DNA of 64,000 bases from M30B19 sp041741535 (GTDB lineage: Bacteria > Planctomycetota > Planctomycetia > Pirellulales > Pirellulaceae). Location: positions 16,556 through 80,555 of the forward strand of contig JBGSJV010000121.1 of assembly GCA_041741535.1 (NCBI GenBank). Reading direction: 5' to 3'. The first letter of the stretch is position 1; every line of letters starts with the position of its first letter. Shown here one piece after another: positions 28,576-37,101 of the stretch. The translations under genes were made by a program, and so were the position numbers. The notes below the pieces were generated by a model. That model was not told where the DNA came from and searched no databases. It saw only the letters and a list, made by a program, of their open reading frames with translations.

Positions 28576-29517
28576 ATGACTCGCAAGATTTTACTGGACT
28601 GTGATCCAGGCATTGATGACGCCATCGCGGTGTGTTTCGCTTTGTTCCATACGGAAATCGAATTGGTGGGCCTGACGGCTTGCGAAGGGACCGTTGAGAC
28701 TCGGCAAGTCAATCGCAACTTGGAAAGTGTGGTTCACTTATTGGACCCACCCAAGCGTCCGCGGATCGGCCTGGCATCGCCATGCGGATCAGCACCGGCG
28801 GACACGGGGCCGTTGTTGGACGGCGCGGACGGGTTGGCGAATCTCTCGTTGGATATCGAATTGCAGCGGTCGGCCAGCGCCGAAAAAGTGATGGCTGAAG
28901 CGGTCCGCAATCATCCGCATGACGTGACGCTGTTGTGTTTGGGACCGTTGACGAACGTGGCCTCGCTGTTGCAACATCATCCGCATTTGGAGGGGAGTAT
29001 CAATCGAATTGTGATTGTTGGCGGATCGGTCAAAGGGATCGGCAATGTGACGCCCTGCGCCGAGTTCAACATGTACTTCGATCCGGAAGCGGCCCAACGA
29101 GTGTTGAAGTCGGCCACGACCAAGTCGATGGTTCCGTTGGATGTCAGTTCCGAGGTGCGGTTCGATTTGAGTTTCTTGGACAAGTTGCCGGTCGCATCCA
29201 CGCGCGCGGGTCACCTTCTACGACAGTCCCTGCCGACGCTGTATCGTTCCTTTCGGCAGAACCACGCGATGGAGGAAATACTGTTGCGTGGCTTGGTTGG
29301 ACTGATGGCTTGTTTGCATCCGAATTTCTTCCAGTGGGAAGAGATGGCCTGCGACATTGAAACGAACAATGGCTTAACTCGGGGCATGACCGTCTTTGAT
29401 CGTCGTTTCCCGTGCGAATGGAAGAAGAACGTCGAAGTCGCGACGCGAGTTGAAAGCCATTTGGTCCACGACGCCATCATCGCGGGTTTACGCTGGGCCG
29501 GACAACAAACCATTTGA
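28576..29517 (+). CDS. Nucleoside hydrolase-like protein with altered active site
   Basis: The 313-residue protein has the hallmark DCDPGIDDA (8-16) that supplies Asp ligands to calcium in inosine-uridine nucleoside N-ribohydrolases. It also has IVIVGGS and the AEFNMYFDPEAA segment of the substrate pocket. By eye, the usual HDP...DP segment near residue 240, which gives the catalytic His and another calcium-binding Asp, reads L-R238-G239-L, so both appear to be missing. AAAGGA lies upstream of the ATG. It may hydrolyse other ribosides or bind without turnover. The alignment in that part is manual, so this needs care. Confidence 0.85.
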   Translation: MTRKILLDCDPGIDDAIAVCFALFHTEIELVGLTACEGTVETRQVNRNLESVVHLLDPPKRPRIGLASPCGSAPADTGPLLDGADGLANLSLDIELQRSASAEKVMAEAVRNHPHDVTLLCLGPLTNVASLLQHHPHLEGSINRIVIVGGSVKGIGNVTPCAEFNMYFDPEAAQRVLKSATTKSMVPLDVSSEVRFDLSFLDKLPVASTRAGHLLRQSLPTLYRSFRQNHAMEEILLRGLVGLMACLHPNFFQWEEMACDIETNNGLTRGMTVFDRRFPCEWKKNVEVATRVESHLVHDAIIAGLRWAGQQTI

Positions 29518-30416
29518 ATCGAACCGTTCTAAGTCAAAAACGTTTTATCTCACGCAAAGTCGCGAAAGCGCAAAGAAATCACACCGAGATAAAGTCGCGA
29601 CTAATCGTATTCATCCGCAGTTCGGCATTGCTATCCGCAGGAAGTCAGCACGCAAGCACCGAGACGTCGGCATCCGCAGTGGGCAAGTTCGGAACGGATG
29701 GTCTTCAAACGATATCCACGAGCCCGGATTGTTGCAACTTACAAACACGCTTGATCCCGTCACCCCGCGCCAGACCCGCTAGATTCTGCTGGCCAAAACG
29801 ATGCGAAGAATGAGGATTCCTGGAAACGTCGTTTTGCATCTGGTGCCAAACAAATTTTTGCCAACTTCAGTATGGTTGGCATGTTGATAAAAGATCGCTA
29901 GTAAACAATGACGTGACCGAGAAACGTGTCGGAAGCGACATCGTTTCGGTTTTTTAAATTTTAGATGTCAGATGTCAAATTTCCGATGCCCAATCTTAAG
30001 GCGCCACGAATGGCGGCAAGCTGTCACGATTATCTTGTCTCCATACGTTAGTCAGCAGTTGCAGATTTCCATCAATACCGCGCGACATTCCTTTGATCAG
30101 ATGACGTAACCACCGCGCGATTTGCTGCGAAGTTAGTAGTCAGCTTTCGGAATTCGTCTGTCTAACCTCGGTTTATTTTGATTGGATTGCCTTGCTGCCA
30201 TACCAAGTGTCCGGTTCAAAATGGCAGCCGTACAATTTAGCGTGGCTTGCAAACCAACAGACGATCACTATCCATTACGACTCCCATAGAAGACTTAATG
30301 GCAATTTCGATACCATTAATCAGCTGGGCAAAACATCAAAACATCAAAACATCAAAACATCAGGTGCGATGGTAAAATTCACCGGTGACACAGCCGAAAT
30401 TAATGGAGTTGATTCG
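29518..30416. other. Long spacer with short repeats
   Basis: About 900 bp without a convincing gene. It contains a 41-bp sequence (29606-29646) that recurs at 55268-55308 and a four-copy 8-bp tandem repeat (AAAACATC, 30330-30361) just upstream of the DUF1573-like gene. A frame open from 30192 is in frame with that gene but lacks signal-peptide features. Confidence 0.5.
29606..29646 (+). repeat. 41-bp dispersed repeat, copy 1
   Basis: The sequence beginning CGTATTCATCCGCAG and ending GGAAGTC matches 55268-55308 at 38 of 41 positions by eye. Both copies are intergenic. Confidence 0.6.
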
Positions 30417-31544
30417 ATGCGATTTGTGGGTGTATTTATGGTGTGGTCGCTCATTTTTTGCGGGCAAGTGTGCGGGGCACAAAAAGACCAGCAAGTGGAC
30501 AGTGTCTTGGTCGACAACGGACCTGAAAAAACGCAGACGGGACCTGGCAGTGAACCCCCGATCCATGAATTAGTGGGCGTTGCCACACTATCGTACAATA
30601 GCCTTCATCAAGTTCATTCAGCGAAAGTAGAGATTCCTTCCTTAGAGGCGGGAAAGCGTTACCGACTCGTTCTACAGCTCATTAACCCTGACGATCACGG
30701 GATTTCGTTTGATCGAGTAGAGCTTCAATGTAGCTGCATGAAGCTAAAGGTAAAAGACAAAGTTGTTCCAGCCAATGGTGGTGTTGGTGAACTGGAGTTC
30801 TTGATTGATGCACCGACTCGAGCAAAAAAGTCGAGTGTTGTTTACATGGCTCGATTCGTTCAGAAGGGTGCGACTAGTCCCGTGATGATTCTTAATTTGC
30901 ACTTTGAACTGAATAACATGTTTTCGGTTTTGGAAGACCATGTGCAATTGAATTTTCTTCCTGGGCAGACTGAATTAGAGGTCAAGGTTCCCGTAGTACT
31001 TGTGGCTCCAGTCAACCTGGGGCAGCTTGAATTGGTGGCTTCTGAAAAGGTGCGAGATCTCGGCATGGAGCTTGTCGAGAATGAAGACGGTGCGTTTGTG
31101 CGAGTGATTGTTAATCGAAAAAACCTAATCGACAATTCGCTGTCGGGTGAAATTGCGGTTCGAAGGCGAGGAACCGAGGATACCGATGGATTTCTGTTAA
31201 CTTCTCGCGTATCTAGTTCGATCGAAGTCAGTCCAGCATCCATCCGCCTGGCTCGAGATGTAACTGCTCCCGATTCGGAGTTTGTTGGCAGTGCGGTTGT
31301 GCGAGTCGCAGGTTTGGCTACTGATCAGGAGGAGTCGCGAACGCCCGAAGTCGAACTCTGGGTGAATGGGAAAATGGCGATTGTTGAAATGAAGCGCCTG
31401 GGGCAATCAAATGTTTATCGGTTGAGAGTCCGGGTTGCAGAACTTGAGAAGCCTCAACGCGACGGTTCCGTTGAGATAAAGTGGGTGCTTAGTGATGGAA
31501 AAGAGACGCGCGAGGTTCATTCCAATGCGTACTTTTCTGAGTGA
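30417..31544 (+). CDS. Exported DUF1573-like protein with CxC motif
   Basis: The ATG at 30417 has GGAG 8 nt upstream and opens a clear signal peptide (FVGVFMVWSLIFCGQVCGAQ). The 375-residue product has an immunoglobulin-like domain with the DUF1573 pattern: a strand LVLQLINPDD, then VELQCSC with C105 and C107, then a glycine-rich turn before the next strand (ANGGVGELEF). Three or four more beta-sandwich modules seem to follow. It belongs to a same-strand group of exported cysteine-containing proteins, with the next gene 34 bp downstream. The CxC could be a redox or metal site, but no activity is known for this family. Confidence 0.75.
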   Translation: MRFVGVFMVWSLIFCGQVCGAQKDQQVDSVLVDNGPEKTQTGPGSEPPIHELVGVATLSYNSLHQVHSAKVEIPSLEAGKRYRLVLQLINPDDHGISFDRVELQCSCMKLKVKDKVVPANGGVGELEFLIDAPTRAKKSSVVYMARFVQKGATSPVMILNLHFELNNMFSVLEDHVQLNFLPGQTELEVKVPVVLVAPVNLGQLELVASEKVRDLGMELVENEDGAFVRVIVNRKNLIDNSLSGEIAVRRRGTEDTDGFLLTSRVSSSIEVSPASIRLARDVTAPDSEFVGSAVVRVAGLATDQEESRTPEVELWVNGKMAIVEMKRLGQSNVYRLRVRVAELEKPQRDGSVEIKWVLSDGKETREVHSNAYFSE

Positions 31545-31578
31545 CTTGTCGTTTAGCCATCAAAAAAGGAGAGATTTC

Positions 31579-32013
31579 ATGCGTACGTTTTGTCTGCTTT
31601 TGTTGTGCGGGTTTCCCGCTGTCTGTTATTCGCAGACGTTTCCCGGGGGTGACTGTTTTGTTCAGATAGAGATTGATTGTACGGATTTGTACCCAGATTA
31701 TGGCGCATGTTCGGCAAAGAATTGCGTGACCCGTAATATGCAAACCACGTGCGAGCAAGATTACACGCAGCACACCTGGGATACGGGTACGTTTCCTTCT
31801 CGCGAAACGGCATTTTTTGGAGTATCGGGTTACTCGGGCTGGCAGGAGTCCTGGGGGGAAGAATGTTCATACCATGGAAAGTGTTGGTGCGATGATCCGG
31901 AACAAGAAGATTGCCGTTTGATTGAAGTGGGCGAATGGTGGGATCCGACTTACTTCTACGAAATTCACTGGGAACCAGTCGGACCACCGTTTATTACCTG
32001 TGTTGGCAGTTAG
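31579..32013 (+). CDS. Small exported 10-cysteine protein
   Basis: The ATG at 31579 has AGGAG nearby upstream and starts a signal peptide (MRTFCLLLLCGFPAVCYSQ). The mature part of about 125 residues carries ten cysteines, including GDCFVQIEIDC, SAKNC, GKCWCDD and a terminal ITCVGS, with many aromatic and acidic residues. An even number of cysteines in an exported protein suggests disulfides. No family is recognised. It sits between the DUF1573-like protein and a further exported protein, 35 and 45 bp from its neighbours, and upstream of a MauE-type protein that could help form its disulfides. Confidence 0.75.
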   Translation: MRTFCLLLLCGFPAVCYSQTFPGGDCFVQIEIDCTDLYPDYGACSAKNCVTRNMQTTCEQDYTQHTWDTGTFPSRETAFFGVSGYSGWQESWGEECSYHGKCWCDDPEQEDCRLIEVGEWWDPTYFYEIHWEPVGPPFITCVGS

Positions 32014-32058
32014 ATTTGCGGCAGTTCTGTTTGGGGGCAATTTTATTTTGGGTGATGT

Positions 32059-33117
32059 ATGTTCCGCAGTGCTTGGATTTTATTTCAATTCGTTCTTGTT
32101 TCAATACTCTCACTACAAACGGACTTGGCATGGGGCCAGGTTCCGCTCGGTGATGATGCAAAGTCGCACTTTGCGGGAATCGCGGACGCGCATCGCGCGA
32201 ACGTGGAGGGTTGGAATTCCGGCGATGTGTTATTTCGCGTCGAAGTTACTGCGGATCTAAAGCTATTCGATACGGAAACTGGACAAACAATCGTGGGTCC
32301 AAACTCGGAAACAATGCTCACACGTACCACTCAGTTTTACCGACTTGTTTTCGATTTTCCTTCCAAGCGATATTTGATTATGCGGAGAGGCAGCAGCAGT
32401 AAAGATGCCTTCGATTCTCTCGACGAACCGATAAACGCGGAATCGGCAACCAAAGATTTCATGCAACTTATTCTGGTAGACCCGGCGAATGATGTCGCGT
32501 TGGTCAAATTGAAACCTGGTGTGGTCAGTAAGTTTAATAATCGAAAGGAATTTGAATTCCAGGCAGAATTAGCAGGCGTGCCAATGATACCTGGATTTGG
32601 CATTTCTCCCGCCTCTGGTTCTTGGAACCCAAGCACGCTGTTACGTGACTTTCAGCGCGTGACGACTCGTGATCAAATTTCTAAAGTTGAGCATGTAGGC
32701 GATGATCGGTATCGGGTGTCACGTGAGTTTCTTCGCGAGGCGGGAACCGAATACGAAGTAAAGATTGTTGTCCATACCGATTGGGATATAGAGCATTTTG
32801 TTCCCCGTCAAAAGCGTGTCTATATGGTATCCAAAGACGGCGAAATCCCAGTCAAGCCTTCATCGGAAGAACTGGTCGAATGGCAGGAACTTAATTCTGC
32901 CATGGTTCCGACGAAGCGTCGATCTTCAACATCGAATCTGATTACTCATGAATCAAAGTCGTTCTTGCGAGAAGCCGTGACCAACATTGACTTGCATTGG
33001 TACTCGATGAATCAAGAATTAGCTCCACATCTATTTGAGCCTGCGAACCTAACCGATCCTGATCGAATGAGCCAATTATTAGACGAATCGGTGTTTGCAA
33101 ATGAAGCAAAAAAATGA
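32059..33117 (+). CDS. Exported protein of unknown function
   Basis: The 352-residue product has an N-terminal signal peptide (hydrophobic to about residue 24, ending DLAWGQ). The rest is mixed alpha/beta, with strands such as YRLVFDFPSKRYLIMRR and YEVKIVVHTDWDIEHF, and no cysteines in the mature part. I do not recognise the family; it faintly resembles outer-membrane lipoprotein-sorting-like folds in planctomycetes. Same strand and spacing as its neighbours, so probably part of the 30.4-36.6 kb cluster. Confidence 0.7.
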   Translation: MFRSAWILFQFVLVSILSLQTDLAWGQVPLGDDAKSHFAGIADAHRANVEGWNSGDVLFRVEVTADLKLFDTETGQTIVGPNSETMLTRTTQFYRLVFDFPSKRYLIMRRGSSSKDAFDSLDEPINAESATKDFMQLILVDPANDVALVKLKPGVVSKFNNRKEFEFQAELAGVPMIPGFGISPASGSWNPSTLLRDFQRVTTRDQISKVEHVGDDRYRVSREFLREAGTEYEVKIVVHTDWDIEHFVPRQKRVYMVSKDGEIPVKPSSEELVEWQELNSAMVPTKRRSSTSNLITHESKSFLREAVTNIDLHWYSMNQELAPHLFEPANLTDPDRMSQLLDESVFANEAKK

Positions 33118-33189
33118 AGTCGACTATTTGTATATTCGGTGATCTTTTTCCAACCGTAAAAGATCGCACAAACTATTCGGGGAAAATTC

Positions 33190-34188
33190 ATGTCGGGCAA
33201 GTTCTCGGCCGGTACAGGCCATAACAAGGAGCACGGGGACTCCAGCACGCGTGATAATGTTCTGGCACGCGGCATGGCTCTATCAACCTCAGAAGTGGGC
33301 GGGGGCGTTTCTTCAAGTGTCGCATCGCAACCGTTCCAATGCGCTGATGTTGCCTTTCAGGCGTGGTTTTTCATTGCGGCCAGTGCTTTATTGCTTGCAG
33401 TTTCGGCCAAGGTGCAATGGGTCTTGAATGACCCGTTATGGGAAGACATCGCCATCGGCGGTGTTTGGCTCACGCTCCTTTCCATTGCCCTTGAATTGTG
33501 GGCAGCGCTGGCATTGATGCTACTGCCGTCGCGGAGGAACGCGGCCTGGATTGGATTGGCGATTCACAGTGTTCTCTTTATTGCGAGTGTCGGCTTTTGG
33601 TGGACGGGTCAAAGTTGCCAGTGTTTTGGTGATTGGCAATTGGGCGATTTCAAAATCCCAACTTGGTCCCTGCCGGTTTACAATCTGTTGGCAGTGGTTG
33701 TATTTGCGGTTGTTGTTGCCAAGGCCAACGCACCAGCTACTTTTCGATCATGGCGATTTCTACCCGATCTGGGCACGCAGGCGGGTGTTGCATTGGGCCT
33801 ATTGTTTGGCCTATTTATGTTATCCACCGCCCAGGGCCAACAGTTTTGGCGATCCGGTGCGAATTCGAATGAAGTCGTGTTGCAAGTCGGTAATGTCCCG
33901 GAGCTTTTACCGGGGCAAAGTTACGAAACCTTCGTCACATTACGCAACCGTTTGTCGAAACCGGTCCGAGTAGTCGGAGGCGGGACAAGCTGTACCTGCG
34001 TGACTTTAGAGAAAATTCCGTTGGAGATACCTGCTAACAGTCGACGCGAATTGGCCGTTCGCTTCAAAGTTGGCGAGCATCTCCGTGGGCAAAAGGAATT
34101 CAGAAGCTCGCTTGTCTACTATCTCGAGGGTAGGAAGCAGTTTCTGGTGCGTGGTGATTTTAGTGGCGCGATTGACAACTCGCGTTGA
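33190..34188 (+). CDS. MauE-like membrane protein fused to a DUF1573-like domain
   Basis: GGGGA lies upstream of the ATG. The 332-residue protein has about 50 polar residues, then four to five membrane helices (about 55-75, 87-110, 118-137, 160-177, 197-213). The loop SCQCFGDW (C143, C145) corresponds to the C.CFG motif of the MauE/DoxX-type proteins implicated in periplasmic disulfide formation. A DUF1573-like beta-sandwich follows (about 228-325) with RVVGGGTSCTC (C268, C270). It may pass electrons or disulfides to the exported Cys-rich proteins around it. Its C-terminal domain aligns by eye along most of its length with the selenoprotein candidate at 37102. MauE function is known only in methylamine dehydrogenase maturation, so the role here is inference. 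Confidence 0.8.
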   Translation: MSGKFSAGTGHNKEHGDSSTRDNVLARGMALSTSEVGGGVSSSVASQPFQCADVAFQAWFFIAASALLLAVSAKVQWVLNDPLWEDIAIGGVWLTLLSIALELWAALALMLLPSRRNAAWIGLAIHSVLFIASVGFWWTGQSCQCFGDWQLGDFKIPTWSLPVYNLLAVVVFAVVVAKANAPATFRSWRFLPDLGTQAGVALGLLFGLFMLSTAQGQQFWRSGANSNEVVLQVGNVPELLPGQSYETFVTLRNRLSKPVRVVGGGTSCTCVTLEKIPLEIPANSRRELAVRFKVGEHLRGQKEFRSSLVYYLEGRKQFLVRGDFSGAIDNSR

Positions 34189-34276
34189 GTTGTCGAAGCA
34201 TTGTTGTTCGTTGAAATCCGCAAAATAGACTTTCGCGATTTCTTCGATACTTTCACGAAACGAAAAGGAAACTGAC

Positions 34277-34513
34277 ATGAAATCGTTTAGTATGGCTGTC
34301 ATTTCGCAAGTCCTTAAAGCAATTGGACTGACAGTTATTGGCGTTAGCGTTTTCGTCATTTCGGCAACGGTTACTGCGGATGATCCAGGGACCGATCCGA
34401 ATGCTGCACCACGATGCGTACCGGCGGGGGGCGTTTGTATCGAACACAACTGCCCCGAACAGATTCCGCATTGCGATATACCACCAGGCGCAGTGAACTG
34501 TACCTGTCACTAG
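34277..34513 (+). CDS. Small exported six-cysteine protein
   Basis: This 78-residue product has AAAGGAA upstream of its ATG and a signal peptide or N-terminal membrane helix (about 14-33, ending TVTADD). The mature part of about 45 residues contains six cysteines (C47, C54, C59, C66, C75, C77) and ends in NCTCH. Proline and glycine occur between the cysteines, typical of a compact disulfide-bonded domain. It has no recognised family. It lies 88 bp downstream of the MauE fusion, which is a plausible partner for its oxidation. It could be a structural, inhibitory or signalling peptide; nothing decides between these. Confidence 0.7.
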   Translation: MKSFSMAVISQVLKAIGLTVIGVSVFVISATVTADDPGTDPNAAPRCVPAGGVCIEHNCPEQIPHCDIPPGAVNCTCH

Positions 34514-34677
34514 TAATTGAACGGATACGTTCAGGAAGGCCCTTGTTTCAAGTAGATTTGGAGCAAGGGCTCCTGACGTCTTTCGCGGTGCTTGATGTCA
34601 AGATGTTATTGTATACCGGCTAGCATTTAAGCCTGCCTGGATTTTATTTCCGAATAGTTCGCGCAAGGACAAGAATA

Positions 34678-35631
34678 ATGTCGACCTTCTTAACGCTGAT
34701 CGTGCAACTGTTGTTGATGTCGCAAACGTGTTTTCTTTCGAATGAATATCAAGACAATCAGGCCGAGTTCTTACAGTTTGCTACAGCAGCCACCAACGAC
34801 TACCGTTCGGCTGTAAGTAGTGGGAGCTATGAAGTTCTAATAACCCGAAAGAAATATTCCCGTATTGAAAAGGTCCGTTTCTATCGTAGTGAATTCGGAG
34901 TAGAGATGTTTGATGATATGACGGTTTTGTCTGACCAGGCGGGTGTTAATTGGCAAGAAAATGCAACGCTTCTAAATGAACTGAAACCGGTATTGATCGG
35001 AGCAACGGGTGAGACACCGAGTTATCGCTACGGTTTAGAATTCAAAGAGAACCGGCGGGATCAGAGTGAGATATCTCAAATGGAAGTTTTTTCTGGAGAG
35101 AAGGGAGCAAACCATTTTCTCCCAAGCATTTACAATCCATTCACCATCGGAAATTGTGGTTTTGCGGTTGACGCGGTCAACAACGGAGTTCTCCACGTCA
35201 CGGAATGGCGATACGATCAAGCTAGGAAATTGTGGTACGGGAAGTTCAAACAGCTGTCATCGGATCTCGAATTCGCGGTTTATTTTGATCCAATTCATCG
35301 TCGCATCGTTAAATTGACGCTCTTTAGCAGTCAGACAGCGGTTTACACGAAAGATTTGGAATACAGCGACAAGTTGAAGGCAATCCGAATCTACCGTCAT
35401 ACAAGCCGAGATTCCATCGAACTCCTGGAAACGTGGTATTTCAGCTCATATAAGAACGAATCAATCGATCCAGCGACATTTCGCATTAGTAATTTCGGAC
35501 ACAAAGAGCCAGTCCTCCTCGAACAGACGGAAACGCGATTATTTTCATTTTTAGGGTGGAGCATTTTGCCAATTCTTGGCATCACGATCCTTGTATTGTC
35601 GCGATGGATTAGTGCAGGAAAGGAATCGTAA
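34678..35631 (+). CDS. Exported/membrane-anchored protein of unknown function
   Basis: The 317-residue protein has AAGGA before the ATG, an N-terminal hydrophobic segment (about 3-18) and a C-terminal membrane helix (about 290-309, WSILPILGITILVLS) followed by a short positive tail. Between them is a mostly beta-structured region of about 260 residues with one cysteine. It resembles the kind of envelope proteins encoded next to DUF1559 genes, but no family is recognised. Its stop (TAA) directly abuts the GTG start of the DUF1559 gene, so translation is probably coupled. Confidence 0.7.
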   Translation: MSTFLTLIVQLLLMSQTCFLSNEYQDNQAEFLQFATAATNDYRSAVSSGSYEVLITRKKYSRIEKVRFYRSEFGVEMFDDMTVLSDQAGVNWQENATLLNELKPVLIGATGETPSYRYGLEFKENRRDQSEISQMEVFSGEKGANHFLPSIYNPFTIGNCGFAVDAVNNGVLHVTEWRYDQARKLWYGKFKQLSSDLEFAVYFDPIHRRIVKLTLFSSQTAVYTKDLEYSDKLKAIRIYRHTSRDSIELLETWYFSSYKNESIDPATFRISNFGHKEPVLLEQTETRLFSFLGWSILPILGITILVLSRWISAGKES

Positions 35632-36573
35632 GTGTTGAGCAAACGACAAAACGTGAAGAAATCGATCTTTGACCGACGGACAAGGCGAGATCACTGCCCG
35701 ATTGGATTCACCCTCGTCGAACTCCTTGTCGTCATCGGTATCATCGCCATTTTGATGGGGTTGCTATTGCCTGCTGTTCAAGTGGCGCGGGAGGCGGCGA
35801 GGCGGACTAGTTGTGGGTCGCAGATGCGGCAGTTGGGATTGGCGGTAACGAATTACGAAAGTGCCAAAGGGCGGTTACCGGCCGGTTATACCAGTGCGAC
35901 AGCTTCGCGGCAATTTAATACGTGGCTCACGGCACTGCTGCCATACCTGGAACAACAAGCGGTCTATGATCAAATGGTGGCCGACTACGCGACTACACCC
36001 AATCCGTTTGATAATCCCGGTGCCCATCGCGGCTTCGGACACACGCTGCCACTGCTGATCTGCCCCAGTTCGACGTCGGGCTGGGACCCCGCCACGGATC
36101 TGACCGGCTATCCGGCTGTTGCGTTCACGACCTACTTGGGTGTGAACGGCCAAGACTTTACCACACGGGATGGCGTGTTTTATCTCGATTCAAAAACTCG
36201 AACCGCCGAAATTCGTGATGGGCTTTCCAACACGATCATGATCGGGGAACGTCCGCCTAGTACCGATCGCTGGTTCGGTTGGTGGTACGCGGGCTATGGG
36301 CAACTGGGATCCAGTAGTCTGGATTCGCTCCTGGGCGTGCGCGAACACAACATCGGCTCGCGCGGCAATAGTATCTGCGGCAGCGGTCCATTCAGTTTTC
36401 GGCCGGGACATCCAGAATTCCAATGCAGCAGTTTGCACTACTGGAGCCAACACCCGGGCGGCGCCCAGTTCGTCCTTGCCGACGGGAGCCTCAAGTTCAT
36501 GCCCTACGAATCTGTTGAACTCCTGCCTGCAATGGCCTCGCGCTCGGGTGGAGAAATTTTCGAAATGCCTTAG
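35632..36573 (+). CDS. DUF1559 prepilin-like protein
   Basis: Translation probably starts at GTG 35632, immediately after the preceding stop, with GGA in the end of the previous gene. The 313-residue product has a positively charged leader and the type IV pilin-like segment GFTLVELLVVIGIIAILMGL (cleavage after Gly, then methylated Phe). A DUF1559 domain follows, with the typical LLPAVQVAREAARR and C-terminal VLADGSLKFM. DUF1559 proteins are hugely expanded in planctomycetes and are thought to be exported through a type II secretion/pilus-like route; their function is unknown. A prepilin peptidase is not in the window. Confidence 0.93.
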   Translation: MLSKRQNVKKSIFDRRTRRDHCPIGFTLVELLVVIGIIAILMGLLLPAVQVAREAARRTSCGSQMRQLGLAVTNYESAKGRLPAGYTSATASRQFNTWLTALLPYLEQQAVYDQMVADYATTPNPFDNPGAHRGFGHTLPLLICPSSTSGWDPATDLTGYPAVAFTTYLGVNGQDFTTRDGVFYLDSKTRTAEIRDGLSNTIMIGERPPSTDRWFGWWYAGYGQLGSSSLDSLLGVREHNIGSRGNSICGSGPFSFRPGHPEFQCSSLHYWSQHPGGAQFVLADGSLKFMPYESVELLPAMASRSGGEIFEMP

Positions 36574-36759
36574 ACGATGGAAAATGGGTGCGGATTGATT
36601 TTCGGATGCTGGGTCAAATGCTTGATGACGACTGCGATCTTTTACCCATCATCTTTTACCCAGTGTCCGTTGCTGTTTTTGATTGGTAAAAGATGTCGGG
36701 TAAAAGATAACTTGACAATGAAACTTGTCGGGCACGATACCGCGGACGTCCAAAAATAT

Positions 36760-36855
36760 GGGCAAGAGAACGAAGTTGACGCAGTGAAGGCAAAGGAATC
36801 TGGGCAAGGGAATGAAGATCCAAGAATGAAGACGGGGCGGTGAAGGCAAGAGAAT
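36760..36855 (-). repeat. ATTCCTTTGCC repeat family, locus 2 (inverted)
   Basis: GGCAAAGGAAT at 36789 and GGGCAAGGGAAT at 36802, with looser copies GGGCAAGAGAA (36760) and GGCAAGAGAAT (36845), are the reverse complement of the family at 21830. Confidence 0.7.
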
Positions 36856-36982
36856 GAAGGCTGGATGACGGTGCCGTTGACGTGCGAAAAACATGGACAT
36901 GAGAATGACGGCAGCAAGCGTCAGTTCTCCTGTCTCTATTCTCTTCTCTAGACATGCACTTTTTCTGTGAATCGACATCGGC

Positions 36983-37007
36983 ATTCCCTTGCCCAGATTC
37001 CTTTGCC
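36983..37007 (+). repeat. ATTCCTTTGCC repeat family, locus 3
   Basis: ATTCCCTTGCC at 36983 and ATTCCTTTGCC at 36997 are joined by CAG, with the same 14-bp spacing as at 21.8 kb. Confidence 0.7.
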
Positions 37008-37101
37008 ATTCACTGACGCGTTGTGGCTAATGTGCCGGGTTGTGCCAGGTTTGGGCTGGGACTATTCTGATAAACTGACTTTGGAAAAACTGAGGTGTGT
37101 G

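Larger units (their letters stand above)
36574..37101. other. Repeat-containing spacer upstream of the selenoprotein candidate
   Basis: About 530 bp without a recognised gene. It contains repeated ATCTTTTACCC-like words (36640-36705) and two blocks of the ATTCCTTTGCC family (36760-36855 inverted, 36983-37007 direct). The final 95 bp probably hold the promoter of the next gene. Confidence 0.5.
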
